Source of the DNA: Echinococcus granulosus | Lineage: Eukaryota; Platyhelminthes; Cestoda; Cyclophyllidea; Taeniidae | Length of the DNA: 64,000 nt | Assembly: GCF_000524195.1 (NCBI RefSeq) | Contig: NW_020170387.1 | Span: forward strand, 781,980-845,979 | Direction: 5' to 3' | In this document: positions 36,713 to 49,433 of the stretch, piece after piece | Layout of the letters: the number at the start of each line of letters is the position of its first letter | Numbering within the stretch: the first letter of the stretch is position 1 | The notes under the pieces: model-generated | Seen by the model: only the letters and a program-made list of their open reading frames with translations | The model's database searches: none | What the model was told of the DNA's origin: nothing | Position numbers and translations under genes: made by a program

Positions 36713-39700
36713 ATGTGTATTCGGTCGAATTATGGCGCTATAACGGCCTGGTGTGCTACCTTCGAGAAAATTGCAAATAAGAAGACACCCACATCCGACT
36801 CTCACCGAAATCTCAACCAATCTCATCATCCAACAAACTCTGTATTCCCTTGCAATTCTCGAGGAGTTTCGTCTTCTGGTTCTCCCGACATCTACCGTTG
36901 CATTATAATTTTCCTACTTGTCGTCACCCATAGTCTAGCCCTAGTTACGGCTCTTTCCTCCACAGCAATAGGTCAGCAAAACATGGTGATAAAGGCAAAT
37001 GGATTTGAAGATTTCCCAGTCAGTGTTTCTTCACTCTTTAAGCATCTTCATCGACGACGGACTAAACGAACAACTCTTCAACACCCCGAGCGACATGCTT
37101 GGACGCCGGACCTTGTGACTTTCGTTTGTGACGAACTCACCGATCCATGTACACGAGCAGCCTTTCTACGGCGTCACGCTTATCACGAAATATGCTCAAG
37201 CCTGCCCCCGCTTTACCTCCTGCCCCATATTGATGATGTGATTGAAGGTAGCAATCAGTCGTCAACGTATGTCTGCACCTCAGAGGATAAGGGCGTTAGA
37301 AGCACTGATGGACTCTATCATAGATACCTCCAAACACCTAGTATTTGTAGGAAAAGTCTGGAGGCTCTGGATACCAAGATACGCTCTTCGCTCAAGATGG
37401 ATTTGGACATGTTTATGGATATATTAGAGCGGTCGTTTTGCGTTCTCGCCAACAGTACCAACAATACCATGTTGGACGAGTGTATTCAGTGTCGGGTGCG
37501 TAATTTGCTTAAACGCGTTTCCTAATTTTTGCCCACCCAGAATCATGATGGTTCCACTCGGATTTTGTTGACTCCTGTTGTTTTATTTTCATGCCTACAA
37601 CTCAACTCTGCCTATTTTTTATGCCTCTGGTATCTAGTCGACTGGACCCTTGCCTAAATCTATCTGTTTTCGTATGATAAAACATTGTCTGGAATTAAGA
37701 ATGCCCATTTTCAAGTTTTCTAGACGAAAACCGATTCGCTCCTTATTCAGATTCATATTGTATCACTAAGTCTTAACGAACGTTTTTCCAATTCCTAATT
37801 GTTGATCCTCTGCAATTTAAGGTTTGGGATGTACACAAAACGTTTCATTTCTTTGAATTTGTGTTTGTGCATTTTAATGCAGAATGGATTGGAAAGGCAC
37901 TAATGAGTTTGGCTGGATTATTTCCTCCACTTAAGTCCAGAATTCTTAGTTCTTGCTTGAAGTAAAAAGTCGGGTTTTCCCCTTAATGCTCTCTAAAGCA
38001 TTAAGTAATTTTTCTTCTGTCCCACGGCAAACGTTACCTTACAAGTGAATGCTTGTGTTCGCCGTTGTTCTGCCACGAGCTGAATTCTTTTGCGGACCTC
38101 TACCCCTCGGCCCATTCGATTATGCGCGTCCAGAGTTAATTCATAAATAAATATTTAGTCAGTTTTTTGTGTTCTAGCGGAACACTCCACTGACTATATT
38201 ACTCCTTACAGCGGAGTGACGGTTCTCACTGACCTTGCATTGCCTATCCATGTTTCAATCCCTAGGTCTCTGATTGGCATCTTTTGCTTTGTTAAATATT
38301 TCAGTTTTATTCATGCTTTAACCACCGACTTGAAATGCTTACTCTAGCTATATTTTTAGAAGTATTTAGACATGTCTACACTAAATTTTCTCTCCCGATC
38401 GCCTACTGCGTATTTTTTTTGCAAATCAAAGTAGATTTCCTACTTGTTTCTCCATTATTTCGACTCAATTTATGTCGATTGCATCGTTCTCAGTCAGCAC
38501 ATTCCTGGTCTCTTAGTGTATACCGATTTCGACTGTTCTGGGAATGCTTCGCATGTGTCTGTTGATGGGAATTTTACTCTTGTTAAAAAAACATGTATTC
38601 CAATTCTTCTGCTCACAATACAGCACTTTATCATCAACTGTATCCATGTGTGGTCTTGCCCCTACGCTGAGCCTTAGTGGTAGGCTAGCCACATTGGCTT
38701 GATAGGAGGAGGAAGAACAACAGAATCCATCTGCTTTGAATTACAATTAATCTTATCATTAGTGCTTTACTGGTAAAGTTTTGCTTCCTCCCGCACGGTG
38801 GACCAATCAGAGGGCGGGAATGCAGAGAAGGGAGTGCGATCTGCGCAGGCTGATTGGTTACTGCAGCGTCGTACGAAGAAGTGTGAGGCAGCAGGAGACT
38901 CGGATCGAGGGGAGGAGGTGAGAGTGTGGAACGGGGGACGGGTGGTGCGGAAAGTTGGGGCGAGGACAGGAAAAGGAACATCTACTCTTTTGCTTTGTTG
39001 AGGTTTCTCTTATTTTCCGTACTGTATAATTCCGGTCCTCTCGTCTTTTGTCCCTCCCATCTGGTGACCGTGAGTACCGGCGTATTTTTGCCTCCTTCAT
39101 ACTCTTACACTCGCTCTCCACACTTCTAGTCGCTCCGCGTACGGTGTGAATTGTAGAGTCTAGTGCCATTGCTCTAAGCTTCTTTTTTTCATTTCTTTTA
39201 GCTTTCTTTCATTTCGTCTTCCTTTTCGTAGTATATTTTTTTTAGTTCATTTGTGAAGTTTCCTTTATCATGGCAGTACAAAGCCGAACACCTTTGTTAT
39301 CACTACGCTACTGTTAACTATGAACGTCTTAAATAGGGGATTGTCTCGTTTACTTTAATGCTGTGGGGTCAATCAGGAGTTGGAATAGCGGTCTTCGCTT
39401 ATCCTACACTGATCAGGTCATACTTATGACTGTCACAGCATCGTAGAGGAATGGTTTTGTAAGCTTCCATAAATTTGAGTAGTTGAAACCTTAACTAGAC
39501 CCCTTCTGTCAAAATAGGCCTTTCCCACAAAAGTTAAGTTTTAGCAGGCTTGTCAACTGAACGAATGAAGTGGGAAGAGTATTTATCATTTCATGAAAGC
39601 AAGCGGCAAGGGCATGCCGGAATAAATCCAATGCAAAACGTTTTGACCGTTGAGATGTCGGGTTTTATAATGGGAACACTGGTTGTGGTGTTGTGCGGGT

Positions 39701-42700
39701 AATGTTTGGTGGTTGGGATATCCGGGCTTGCCTCAATCAACATTTGATTATATCTCCTGTGTGTACACTTTCAAAGTGTTAATATTAGTGGCGATGCCCT
39801 TGAATAGGTTTGAAATTATGTCGGCGAATTCGGGCGACCTCAGGAAAGACATGTAACTGTAAGGTCACGGCATCTTGGCATACGCGCGAACATTTTGTAA
39901 CTACGATCCAAAGCCACACGATGAAATTCTTTATCTAACGAACGAAGGGATGCATAATCACTGCTTCAATGTTCGTCCCACCGTAATTTTGGTTTCTGAT
40001 TTTATGGAAGTACTTTAATTGGATATTTTTCATTGTTCTATGCACGAACTTACTATTAAACTAATGAAACCCATGAACGCAACCTAAAAAAATTTAATCA
40101 CACTACTGGGAGAGCCATGGATTTTGTACTCGAAGATAGCACGTCAAATGTCAATGACAAATATTGTGAGATATAGTCAGCTATGTAATGTTACAGACTC
40201 GAAACCTTGAAAAATTTATCGCATAGCCATGTAACTTTCATGCTTGGGGTGGATGTGATGTTTTTCCAAGTAACAATGTTTGATAGTCGACCTCACTTGA
40301 AACACATTTTTGCAAATTTTGCATGAAATCAGAGGTCGAGGATAGGTGCCACTCTTGTATGCTAACTCATGATTTAAATTGTAGGCATTTTTCGTAGAAT
40401 GCCTTACCATCTATGAATTATTCATTTTCTGCGGCTGTTTTCCTTTTTAAGAAGTTCAAAAGAGTGTTGGAACAAGACAATCGTTTTTCTGGTTCCTAGT
40501 AAATTGACTGGACTTTGGGTAACTAAGCCTTCCCATTGATAATGAAATTTACGAGGAGAATAGATGATGATGCTGATATAGCCGTATTTTATGATCAAAA
40601 TCTTGGTCAAAAAGGCAGTTGTCATTCATTTTAATCGACGGTTGCGTTTTTTAGCTCTAATTCGCCATAATTTCTGCTTGAGTAATTCTGACCACCAAGT
40701 GTTTCTTAACAAAACTTGGAGTTTGAAACAAGGCGGGATTTTCAAGCAGATGTTTCCTTGCCTTTTTTTATTTTCCACCGTGAAGTGGACCTGACTTCCT
40801 ACCAAATCGTAAATTCGATTTGTGGATTGAAAATCCATATTTGAACTAGGGTTCATGTTTCCCATCTATTTGAACTTGACGCCATTATAATTTTTTTCTG
40901 AAATCTCTATTATTGTTTAACTTAAGCCATCCAAATCAGTATCTGCATCATATCTGATAGGAAAGCCATGGGGATATCCGACTGGAATAATTTGTTGCTG
41001 CTTCACTCCCAGTGTTGTCTCGAGGGTCGCGGTTGGTTTTCTTTACCATTTTTCCCAATCTGACTGTCACACTAACTGTAAAAGTTAATTTTTTGGAGTA
41101 AGGGAAGATTTTTGGAAAAAAAAATCCCCCGTACCATGAGGAAAGAGTGGCCTTCGATAGGGATCACTACACCTACCCACCTCATCTACTACAAAGTGTA
41201 TTGTGGCCAACATTTTCTTCAAAATCCTGATTTTTCTTCGAAACACTTTTCAGTGCAACACTTTTCATGATGTCTGGTTTCAATAACCTTGACATTTTCA
41301 GTTTGGGGTCGGCTATTTTTGTTTAAGGAACACGGATCTGTCGCTGACCTTAACGTCTGAATGATGGTACCTTTTGAATTCCAATTATTTGTGCTTGAAG
41401 AGTGGTTAGTGTCAAGTAAAAAATCGATTTAGCGAATCCATTCCTCTTATTGTGGCATGCTTACTATGATCTATTGTGGGGCAGACGTGCAACTGTGGCC
41501 TCCTCTCGGGTTTCTGAGAGCAGATGCTACTCCCATAGCTTGTGCTTTCCGTGAAACGTCTTCAATCATAATGAAAGTGATATTGTCAGAGAGATTGGCA
41601 TTTCTATCATGTATTGTAACATTATTTGCGCTTTATCACAACTGTTTGCATATACCAATTGGACCATCCCCAGACCATGCATAATGGGGATTTGTAATGC
41701 TAGTCAAACACGGCAAAGGATTGCTTACCAGCTTTGGATGTAATAGCTTCTCCGAAAAATATACATACCGTGTGTGGGCATATATTATTTCCTGCCTTTG
41801 CTGTCCGTCCGTAGCTTGGCATGCGTGCTCGCGTGCGTCTATCGACTGGTGCGTACGGGCAGCCGTGCACGTGCGCACGCACATACTTACGCACGCATGC
41901 GTTCGCGTGATTTGCCCCGGGATTACCTTGGGGGCACGAGTGCGGCAGTGCGGAGGGAGCGAGCTAGTTAGCCACCTGGTTGTTAGTTGGCTAGCGGGCT
42001 AACTGGCTCGTGAGAGAGTTGGGCTTACCTTTACGAGTATGCGACCACATAGATGTCATTATTTTTCATTTCACCTCTGCTGATTATCCGAAGTTGGCTA
42101 GCACTTTGGACAGACAGAAGTACGGAGGGACCCTTCGTGTGCGTGTGTGCCAACACTTGTATGACTGTCAAAACAGACAGATTTCGTAGCTGAAACGCCA
42201 TTCCTCCTTAATTTTTATCTCGCACATAGTTGGACGAGTCTTTGCTGTTCCCATTCTCTGAGGTTTAATTTATGTTTCTCTACAATCCCTAAACAGTTTA
42301 ACTTCTAAAAGTGGTATTTTCCGACGATTGGTATCCAGGACCTAATGTCCCAAACTCAACAGCATCCTTCCTAGTCGGTGTCGTAAATGAAGACTTGCGG
42401 CAGCATGTTTTACAGTTTTTAAGATTGCACTCTAGTCATATTTTAAACATGAATTATTTTAAAACCTAGTGTGTAATGAACTGCGTGTACAAGAGTTAAG
42501 CCGCCTTTTCAGTGACTCCATATTTATGATCATAGTATGGGCTAAATGCCGAATACATTGTAAATTACTTTTTCATTGCTCATCGCGTTCAGCATTTGAA
42601 TCCCAACTCTAATTTCTGATGAAATCGATTTCAGGACTTATTTCGGGTTTTCTTCGTGGAATAAAAACTACCTTGTTCTTCTAATAGTGTCACCGAGAGT

Positions 42701-45700
42701 TGCTTGGTGGACGAGTTGTTCATATTGCTCCTCTTTGTCAGAAACTGGAGTTTTGCAACTTTTTCCACCGAATAGGTTTTACCTGATTAACAGGGACCAG
42801 CCTTTTCGTCCTGCTGTTTTATTCATTTCTGCTTGAATCCGAAAATCTCCTGCGATTTTGTTTTAATTGACGGCAACGTAGACGACGTATCCTTCGTGTG
42901 CGGGCAAATGTAGTTTATTTCCAACCCTATGCAAAACTTGTCATTGCATTTTATCGGATTTCAGCACCTTTCTTTTAATGCTACTCTTCTTTGTATTTCT
43001 TTGGGAGTTCTGTAATTCCTTAATCAAAAGATCACATTTAACCTATTCATGCGACTCGATGTTGGTGTAGAGACAAAATTTAGCATTTTACCCGTGGTTG
43101 TCTGTGTGATAGAGCATTTTGATTAATAATGCGATGTCAGAGCGCGTTATGGAGCAAGTTCACCCCAATGTTGATGTTTTTAATGCATGAAACCGAATGG
43201 TTTAATCAGTTAATTTTTTCAGTGCATATGGAGATGTCATCACCTATTGATTGAGTTTTGACAGACAGATGGTTTAAATGACAATCTAGAAATAAGCAGG
43301 TACGATTAAGGTACAGTATTCGGATAATAGCTGCTCTACTTGAAGAGCACGCTCTCAGACACCCTTATAGTTTTTCACTTCCACGTTTGAATGCAAATTT
43401 CATGGCCCATTTAAATAGGATCTGAAGGTCCTGCATAAGTCTTGGGTATTTACGAAGAAGGGTGGTAAACAGCGCCAATTTGTACGTGTTTTACAGAATT
43501 TAAGAGTGTACTAGTGAGCAAAAAACTGAGCGCAATTTTATACACACTATGTAAAACGTAAACTAGCGAAAGCTAGCTTTGAAAGATATCGTGAACATTT
43601 GGAATTCTCTTTTTAAAACATAAAAGATAGACTTTTGCACCACTTTACACTAAATTCGGTTTAACATTGGTCCATTTTTGGCCCATTTTATCAGAGAGCG
43701 TATTTCGCAAATCAGTGAGGTGTTTTCGCTTATCTTTTTGCTGAGCAATTCCTCTGATCTTGACTACTGAGGGTTTTGAAAGTCATACTCATTATCACCG
43801 ATTAACATGTTAGCAATTCTTTTTGTTAACAAAATAGCATTCAACTGCTCAAGTCTTCTACTTACGTGTCTTTTCATTTGAACGAAATTAATGAGAGCAA
43901 ACACAGTTGTCAAGCCATTTCAGTCAGCAACACCTATGGATTGTTCAAGGATAGAAAAGTGAAGTTAGAATAATGTTTATTTTTTCTTGGAACAGAATTT
44001 ACAATTGCCACATTGTCATTCTGGGGAATAATCCTCTGAAAACAACGAGAATAAAGAAAAATAAGCCTCTACAACTCTCGCAGAACTCCTTTCCGTCAAA
44101 AGAATGGTATTTCAATTATTTCCGGTACTATAATAGAAATAGCTACTCAGTTTTGTACAATTTTTTAAACGTGCATATAATTATCTTCGGATTTCGCTTT
44201 TGAAATGCTGAAAGACCCTCACACTAACATAGGATGCTTCGAGATTCTACTATATTAATTTTCACATAATCGTTGTTACGTAAATTTAACTGCTACTGCG
44301 GTTAATGTATGGGGAGCGATTTGTCCTTAGAGTGGGAATTCAATCCCACTTAGCGGCACCTTTTTTGATTACATTTTTTCATCTTCCTTTGGCTACTCCT
44401 ACCTTTGCAGTGCGCTACCTCAATGTACATGTTATTTTGGTCCCATGAAAGACGAAGAAACAACACTGGTTAGTTTCAATCCCCTCTACGTGACGGTACT
44501 GGTGTAGTAAGCCGCGTTGGCCTGGTTTGGTAATTATTAAGACAGGCTAAAGCTTATGGCATACATCGCTGTCTCGCATAAAGGTAAGCTCCCATTGTAT
44601 GCCTATTCAATGTGCTCGATTTGTGCAGATCGCGCCTTCCCATTTAGCGTTTTTTTGTTTTGCACTGTTTGCTATTTAAGCAGAATGGTCTATCGGTCAA
44701 GATTTCAAGAAGGGCACCCAATTGTATTCTTTAAAAGCAAAACACGAAAAATTTGTCGTACCTTAGCTCTACTAAAATAAACCTAGCCTTTTGATGAAAC
44801 AACTGCGCGCAATCCTATCATGAGGCTGTGGTCTCTTAAAATTCCTCTCTTAGCTCCCATAAAACCAGGCGGTAAATCGGCCTTGGTCTTTCATTTCATG
44901 TGAGCATGAATCGTCTTACTAAAGAGCCTTCAGTGTGCTTCTCTTTATGACCACCCTCAAACAATTCTCAAAATGTTGTGAAATGGTTCTGGTAAAACTA
45001 ATCTACGTCCATAGTAGGATAAACTCGGGACTGGTTTCTCTCGTTGCTGTTCACTGTTACAATTCCTACTTGAAGTGTTACTGATTCTGGGTGATTTTTA
45101 CTGTGATAGATCTCACCATCTTCCCACCTCATTTATTTGCTTTAAAAATTACTAAAATAGATGCTATTCGAGCACTTTTTCACACTTACGTTTCCCTTTA
45201 CCAAAGTTTAGTGAATCCCCTTATTCAATTGTTTCCGCTAGGAGTTCTAGGATTGCGAATATTGTAAAATGATCTAAGTGTGGTCATCTTGGATTTGTAC
45301 TTTAAATGTTTTTTTTTTATAATGTATATTCGGAATATTTTAAATGCAACCACTTATCTAGGTTAAGTTAGCCGTCAGTGTGTGCGACGAAAAACTGTAT
45401 TCACAACCTTTCCAGTTCCGCGCTTAACAAATGGGTGAAATGCTTTAGTGAGAGCACCGTAAGGAAATTCTGACAAATTGTAGTTATTATCTTTACTTAC
45501 ATTTCCATCACTAATGTCATATCAGTGTTATTTTGGTCGAGAGATTCTGCCACCTAAAGTCCCGGAAAAAACATTTTGAGAATTCTGGGATGCGTTCAAA
45601 CCACTTTGGTACCTTTAATTTTATATGGTAATTGTTTAATGTAAAAAACATGGACTAAAGTTGAAATCATAAATGCATTGTTCATATGATGATGTACCCC

Positions 45701-48700
45701 TTGAGGTGTTTTTCTCAATGCATTTGTGATCATTATTAATTGTTATCCTTCATTCCCTTTCAAGGGTCAGCAATTAACAAAAGCATGAAAGCCAGCCAAA
45801 TTAAGAGTAAAGAGCACCATTTATAGGCCTCATCGCAGTCACGGACATTTTATTTGTAAAGTCAACTCGTAGAGAATTCATCTTTTTGGTCGAATGGTCG
45901 TGGATGCATCGCTATTCTTAGCAGTAGACAATCCCTATAATTACGACTTTTAATGAAGTCCTATGAAATCGTTTGTTAAAAGTCCAAATAAAGTGTTTAG
46001 GCTTTTGTAAAAAACGCATTTATTTTTTTGTTGTTATTTGAGAAGCTCGCCTATTTACAAATGTTCTTGTTTTATCCTCCGTTTCTTTCTCAAAAAAGCA
46101 TCGTTAAAGTTAGCATTAGGGAACATCTGATTTTTGGATGGTGTTCCTCCTACCATGTTTCTTTCATTGGGTCCTCAAAAACTTTTCATTTCACTTCAAT
46201 ACAATTGATCCTACTGGATCAAATGTCAGCCATTTTTTATTTGTTTAATGCGTGTTTTTTTTTCCATTGCTATTACCCTTTCTAAACCCTTGTCTCCTGC
46301 CTTTAGAACACTGGTTGAAAATTTTGGCGGATTTTGGATTGCCTATCACTACTGTTACCTTGTTAAATACGGCAGAATCACTAAATCAACCATGTATCAC
46401 AGTAATAATGGTACTAATTGGCTTCATCTTTAATAAAACAGAAAGCCTACTGGTCGTGGGTGTGTACAACAGCTTTCCCAATCTTCTATCCACTGGCAAA
46501 ATTGCCCCCTCTTGATGGTGGCGAGGAGTCGGCTACGCCGACAACTGCCTTTGCTGCTACCGCCACGACCACGACCACCACTTCCCTCCTTTCGAGCTCG
46601 ATCAAAACCACCGAAACCGCCAAATTACATAATCAACTGCGAAACGCCTCCTTTTCCCTCCACCGGACACTGCTGGCTCAACCAAAAGCAGGTGCAGCGA
46701 CGGCTGCGGCAACTGGAATCTTCGTCTTGGAGCGGGTCCCCGCCTGCATGACCTGGTGCACCCAGGTGGAGACTCTCTGTCCCCACTTCAACCCCTCCGA
46801 CTCCACCTCCAACGGTGGCGAGCCCACATTCCTCTGTGATGGTGCGCGCTCCACTTCTGCTCTTTTAGACGTTTGCGCGCAACTCTCAAACTACAGGCTT
46901 TTGCATCCTTGTCTCGGCAAAGAATTCCCACCTTCTATTCATCGATGGAAGAAGCTTGATACAGTCATTTTATTAACGTAGCCTATTATAAAAGCAATTG
47001 TTTAAGTTGAAATCAGAAGCCTGAAGTCAATTATGTTACGAAAAAATGGGAAATTAATGTGGTACCAAAGGAGAAAATAACGGAATTTATTTGGGTGTTG
47101 TTCTTGAACATGAAGTTCATATCATTTTGCACCGATTTTGCGACACGAATGGAATGAAGTATCGCTACTCGTTTTGTGCATTGTGCTTGTATCGTCTCGT
47201 CATATGGAACAACTTTGTAAGCTGTTTCATTGTTATGAAAAATTTTTAAGTTTTTTGTTACTTCTTTTGAGACCTTAAATAATCTATTGAAAACTAATCC
47301 TATCGAGGTGTAAAATCTGTTTGTGACCCGACTCGCCCCTGTAAATCACTATTTTCTCCGAACTTTTATGCTATTTTCCCTTGATAAGATTTACTCTTAT
47401 TCTCATTAAAGTTTGGAATTGAACGGAATAGGAGTTTTATCTCCAAATAATCACTAACTTCTTCGACCATAACGCATCACATATTCCACGCAGTGAATAA
47501 TATATTTGACGCTATTATTCTTTTCGGGTTTTATTCAAGCAAGCAATGTCTCATCGATGATGTAATTTTCAGGTTAAAATTTTCTTCCTCAAATTAGCCG
47601 AAGTCTGTAGCATTCACTCGATGGGGTGTTGGCCTAAATTTTGTGTCTCTTTACCCAATGCGTGAGTTAAACGGGGTGGGTTCGATTTCTTTTTTCCGTT
47701 AATAAATTGCATTGCCTAAATGAACCCACTTGGTAAAGGTATTGTAGTAAGATTTAACACATTTTTTAAAGCATGCTGTCTATTGACGGATTTTTTTCAT
47801 TTCACTCAGCAATTTTTGAAGGAAATGAGTTTCTTTTACCTGGAATCTGTGGACGCACTGACTAGAGACTCGTTAACTCACTTGTGACTTTGCCATGAAC
47901 CATCTTCCTTTGAATATCATAAATTCTTTGTGTATTTTAGTGCAATAGATGCCTTGGAGGAGAGTCGATGTTTATGGTTTTTAATTCCACGTGGATTTTC
48001 AAAATCTTATGAACTATTTTAATTAAATTCGAGCTATCTCACTTTATGCTTTCTTAACTTCGATTTGACTACATGAGTGCAAATTGAATGATACCTTTGT
48101 AACGAAACTCTTACTCGATTGTTAGTCTTCTTAAACTCTTCTCTCATTCTATTCTCTCCTGCACCATATTTTCTAATTTGACACTGCTGCCACAAATAAT
48201 TACCCCAAAAGCGTGATTGCTAATTCATGCAGACAGGATATACATTAGTCTATTCTAAAAATTCATTTTTCAAGCAACTCCACCTCTTATTTCACAAGAC
48301 CACCTAATGGATGTTCTGTTAGTATACATGGGGCTCTTTCATCTCCTTCACAAACCGAGTTTGGGGTTGTAAGCTCAACGGTCAAAATTGGCAGATTGCG
48401 GGAGAAATCGGGCAATAAAAACCACCGTTAAAGAATGAAAGAGAAAAGGCGAGGATTATTTCAAAAGTGTCACCTCGGCGCTTGTCGTTTTATAATGGCT
48501 GTTCCAATCATCCCTTACGTGTAAAACTTCTCCCTTTGGATTCACCTGTAATCTATGCGATTTCTAACAAAATAACAAATTTAGTTTACCTAATACTATT
48601 TGCACTTTTGATGCTTTTAGCCTTCACATGGACCGTGCCGTGAAATTTAGGGAATTCATTTGTAATTAGCTTTTGCTCAACTATATTGATTCACGGGGAT

Positions 48701-49433
48701 GAAATACGGACGTGAGTAGACACCTTTTAGTGTTTTATTTAATACAAAACTACCTAGGCGTTTTGCAACCAAAAAGATGCATATTTTCTCACTCCTATTC
48801 ACACTGATTGCTGTAATTATATCTTAAATGTGCAAATTAGTAGTTCCTTTAAGGCGTTCATTGACTTTTCAAGTTGCTGTGGGTTTCTCACACCTTCTAT
48901 CTTGTTTGAGATGAGGTCGGATATCAAAAGTACGAGTTTGGTTGCGGATTAAAGTCATTCATTCGGCCCTCATTCTGCGTCTCTTTGTAGAAAGTCACTA
49001 TCAATACGCACCACCGGACAGCCCACATTCGGTTAGTTACTACACCGATTGTGAGTTTGACTGCTGCTTCTCGGAGCATGACTTCCTAATTGACGTAATC
49101 TTGGACGAGATTTCCCCACCCACCGGCCCCCCTTCCCACCCGTCTTCGGCGGACCACTTGGCAGCGGACGTTCCCATCACAGCTTCGGCAGAGACGAAGA
49201 TGTGGCAGACCGGCGGAGTGAGGGGAGATAGGGGTGAGGGGGAGTATTTCAGTCTGACGGAGCGCTGTCTACACCAGCAGCTCTCGGATAGTCTAGGCGG
49301 TGAGGCCGCACCCCCAGTGGTTGATCAGGCATTGCTTCGACAGCCCAGTTCTCTGTCTGCTTCTACACTATCAAATGCCTTCCTCTCCACTGTCACCGCT
49401 ACTATTGTTGTCGTCACGGCTCACCTAGGCTGA
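36713..49433 (+). CDS. NALCN channel auxiliary factor homologue (NALF/FAM155/NLF-1 family)
   Basis: Three exons join in phase: 36713-37495, 46442-46841 and 48991-49433, giving 541 residues. In animals these proteins chaperone and form part of the NALCN sodium leak channel. The family is called from cysteine-rich-domain motifs. The exon 1/2 join creates CIQCR-KAYWSWVC, matching the vertebrate C..C then KAW.C pattern with identical spacing. Exon 2 has CMTWCTQVETLCPHFNP followed by GGEPTFLC, the family's C...C..V...CP......GG.P.F.C signature. Exon 3 has DCEFDCCFSEHD. A membrane segment lies at about residues 62-81 and a second hydrophobic segment is the extreme C-terminus. Residues about 288-335 form a Thr/Ser/Ala-rich insertion. 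The ATG has an in-frame stop six bases upstream. Donors are GTGCGT and GTGCGC, unusual but phase-perfect. Intron 1 is 8.9 kb. Outside the motifs similarity looks low, so orthology within the family is inferred. Confidence 0.82.
38795..39075 (+). promoter_or_regulatory. promoter-like CCAAT/GC island inside NALF intron 1
   Basis: A less AT-rich block within the long intron. It holds a CCAAT box (38803-38807), a GGCGGGAA motif of E2F/GC-box type (38813-38820) and an inverted CCAAT (38853-38857). A purine-rich stretch follows, and then a consensus-like splice donor GTGAGT at 39070. CCAAT pairs flanking a GC or E2F box are typical of NF-Y-dependent promoters in animals. It could drive an alternative NALF transcript lacking exon 1, or a separate non-coding transcript. 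The function is inferred from motifs only. Confidence 0.35.
41864..41902. repeat. alternating purine-pyrimidine tracts (Z-DNA-prone)
   Basis: Two strictly alternating purine-pyrimidine runs, 41864-41886 and 41888-41902, rich in CG and CA/TG steps, separated by one base. They sit in a less AT-rich, G/C-containing patch (about 41800-42010) within NALF intron 1. Such tracts can adopt left-handed DNA. Whether this matters here is unknown. Confidence 0.6.

Noticed and set aside
38858..39169. Minus-strand frame with an RS-like stretch resembling a splicing factor
   Set aside because: It is short and low in complexity, reads through the promoter-like island, and has no RRM domain or splice support. 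A purine-rich stretch explains the composition.
44325..44365. T-arm-like hairpin (agtgggaattcaatcccact) followed by a T run, as in a tRNA gene
   Set aside because: The loop has the wrong size for a T-arm, and no matching acceptor strand or anticodon arm is present upstream.
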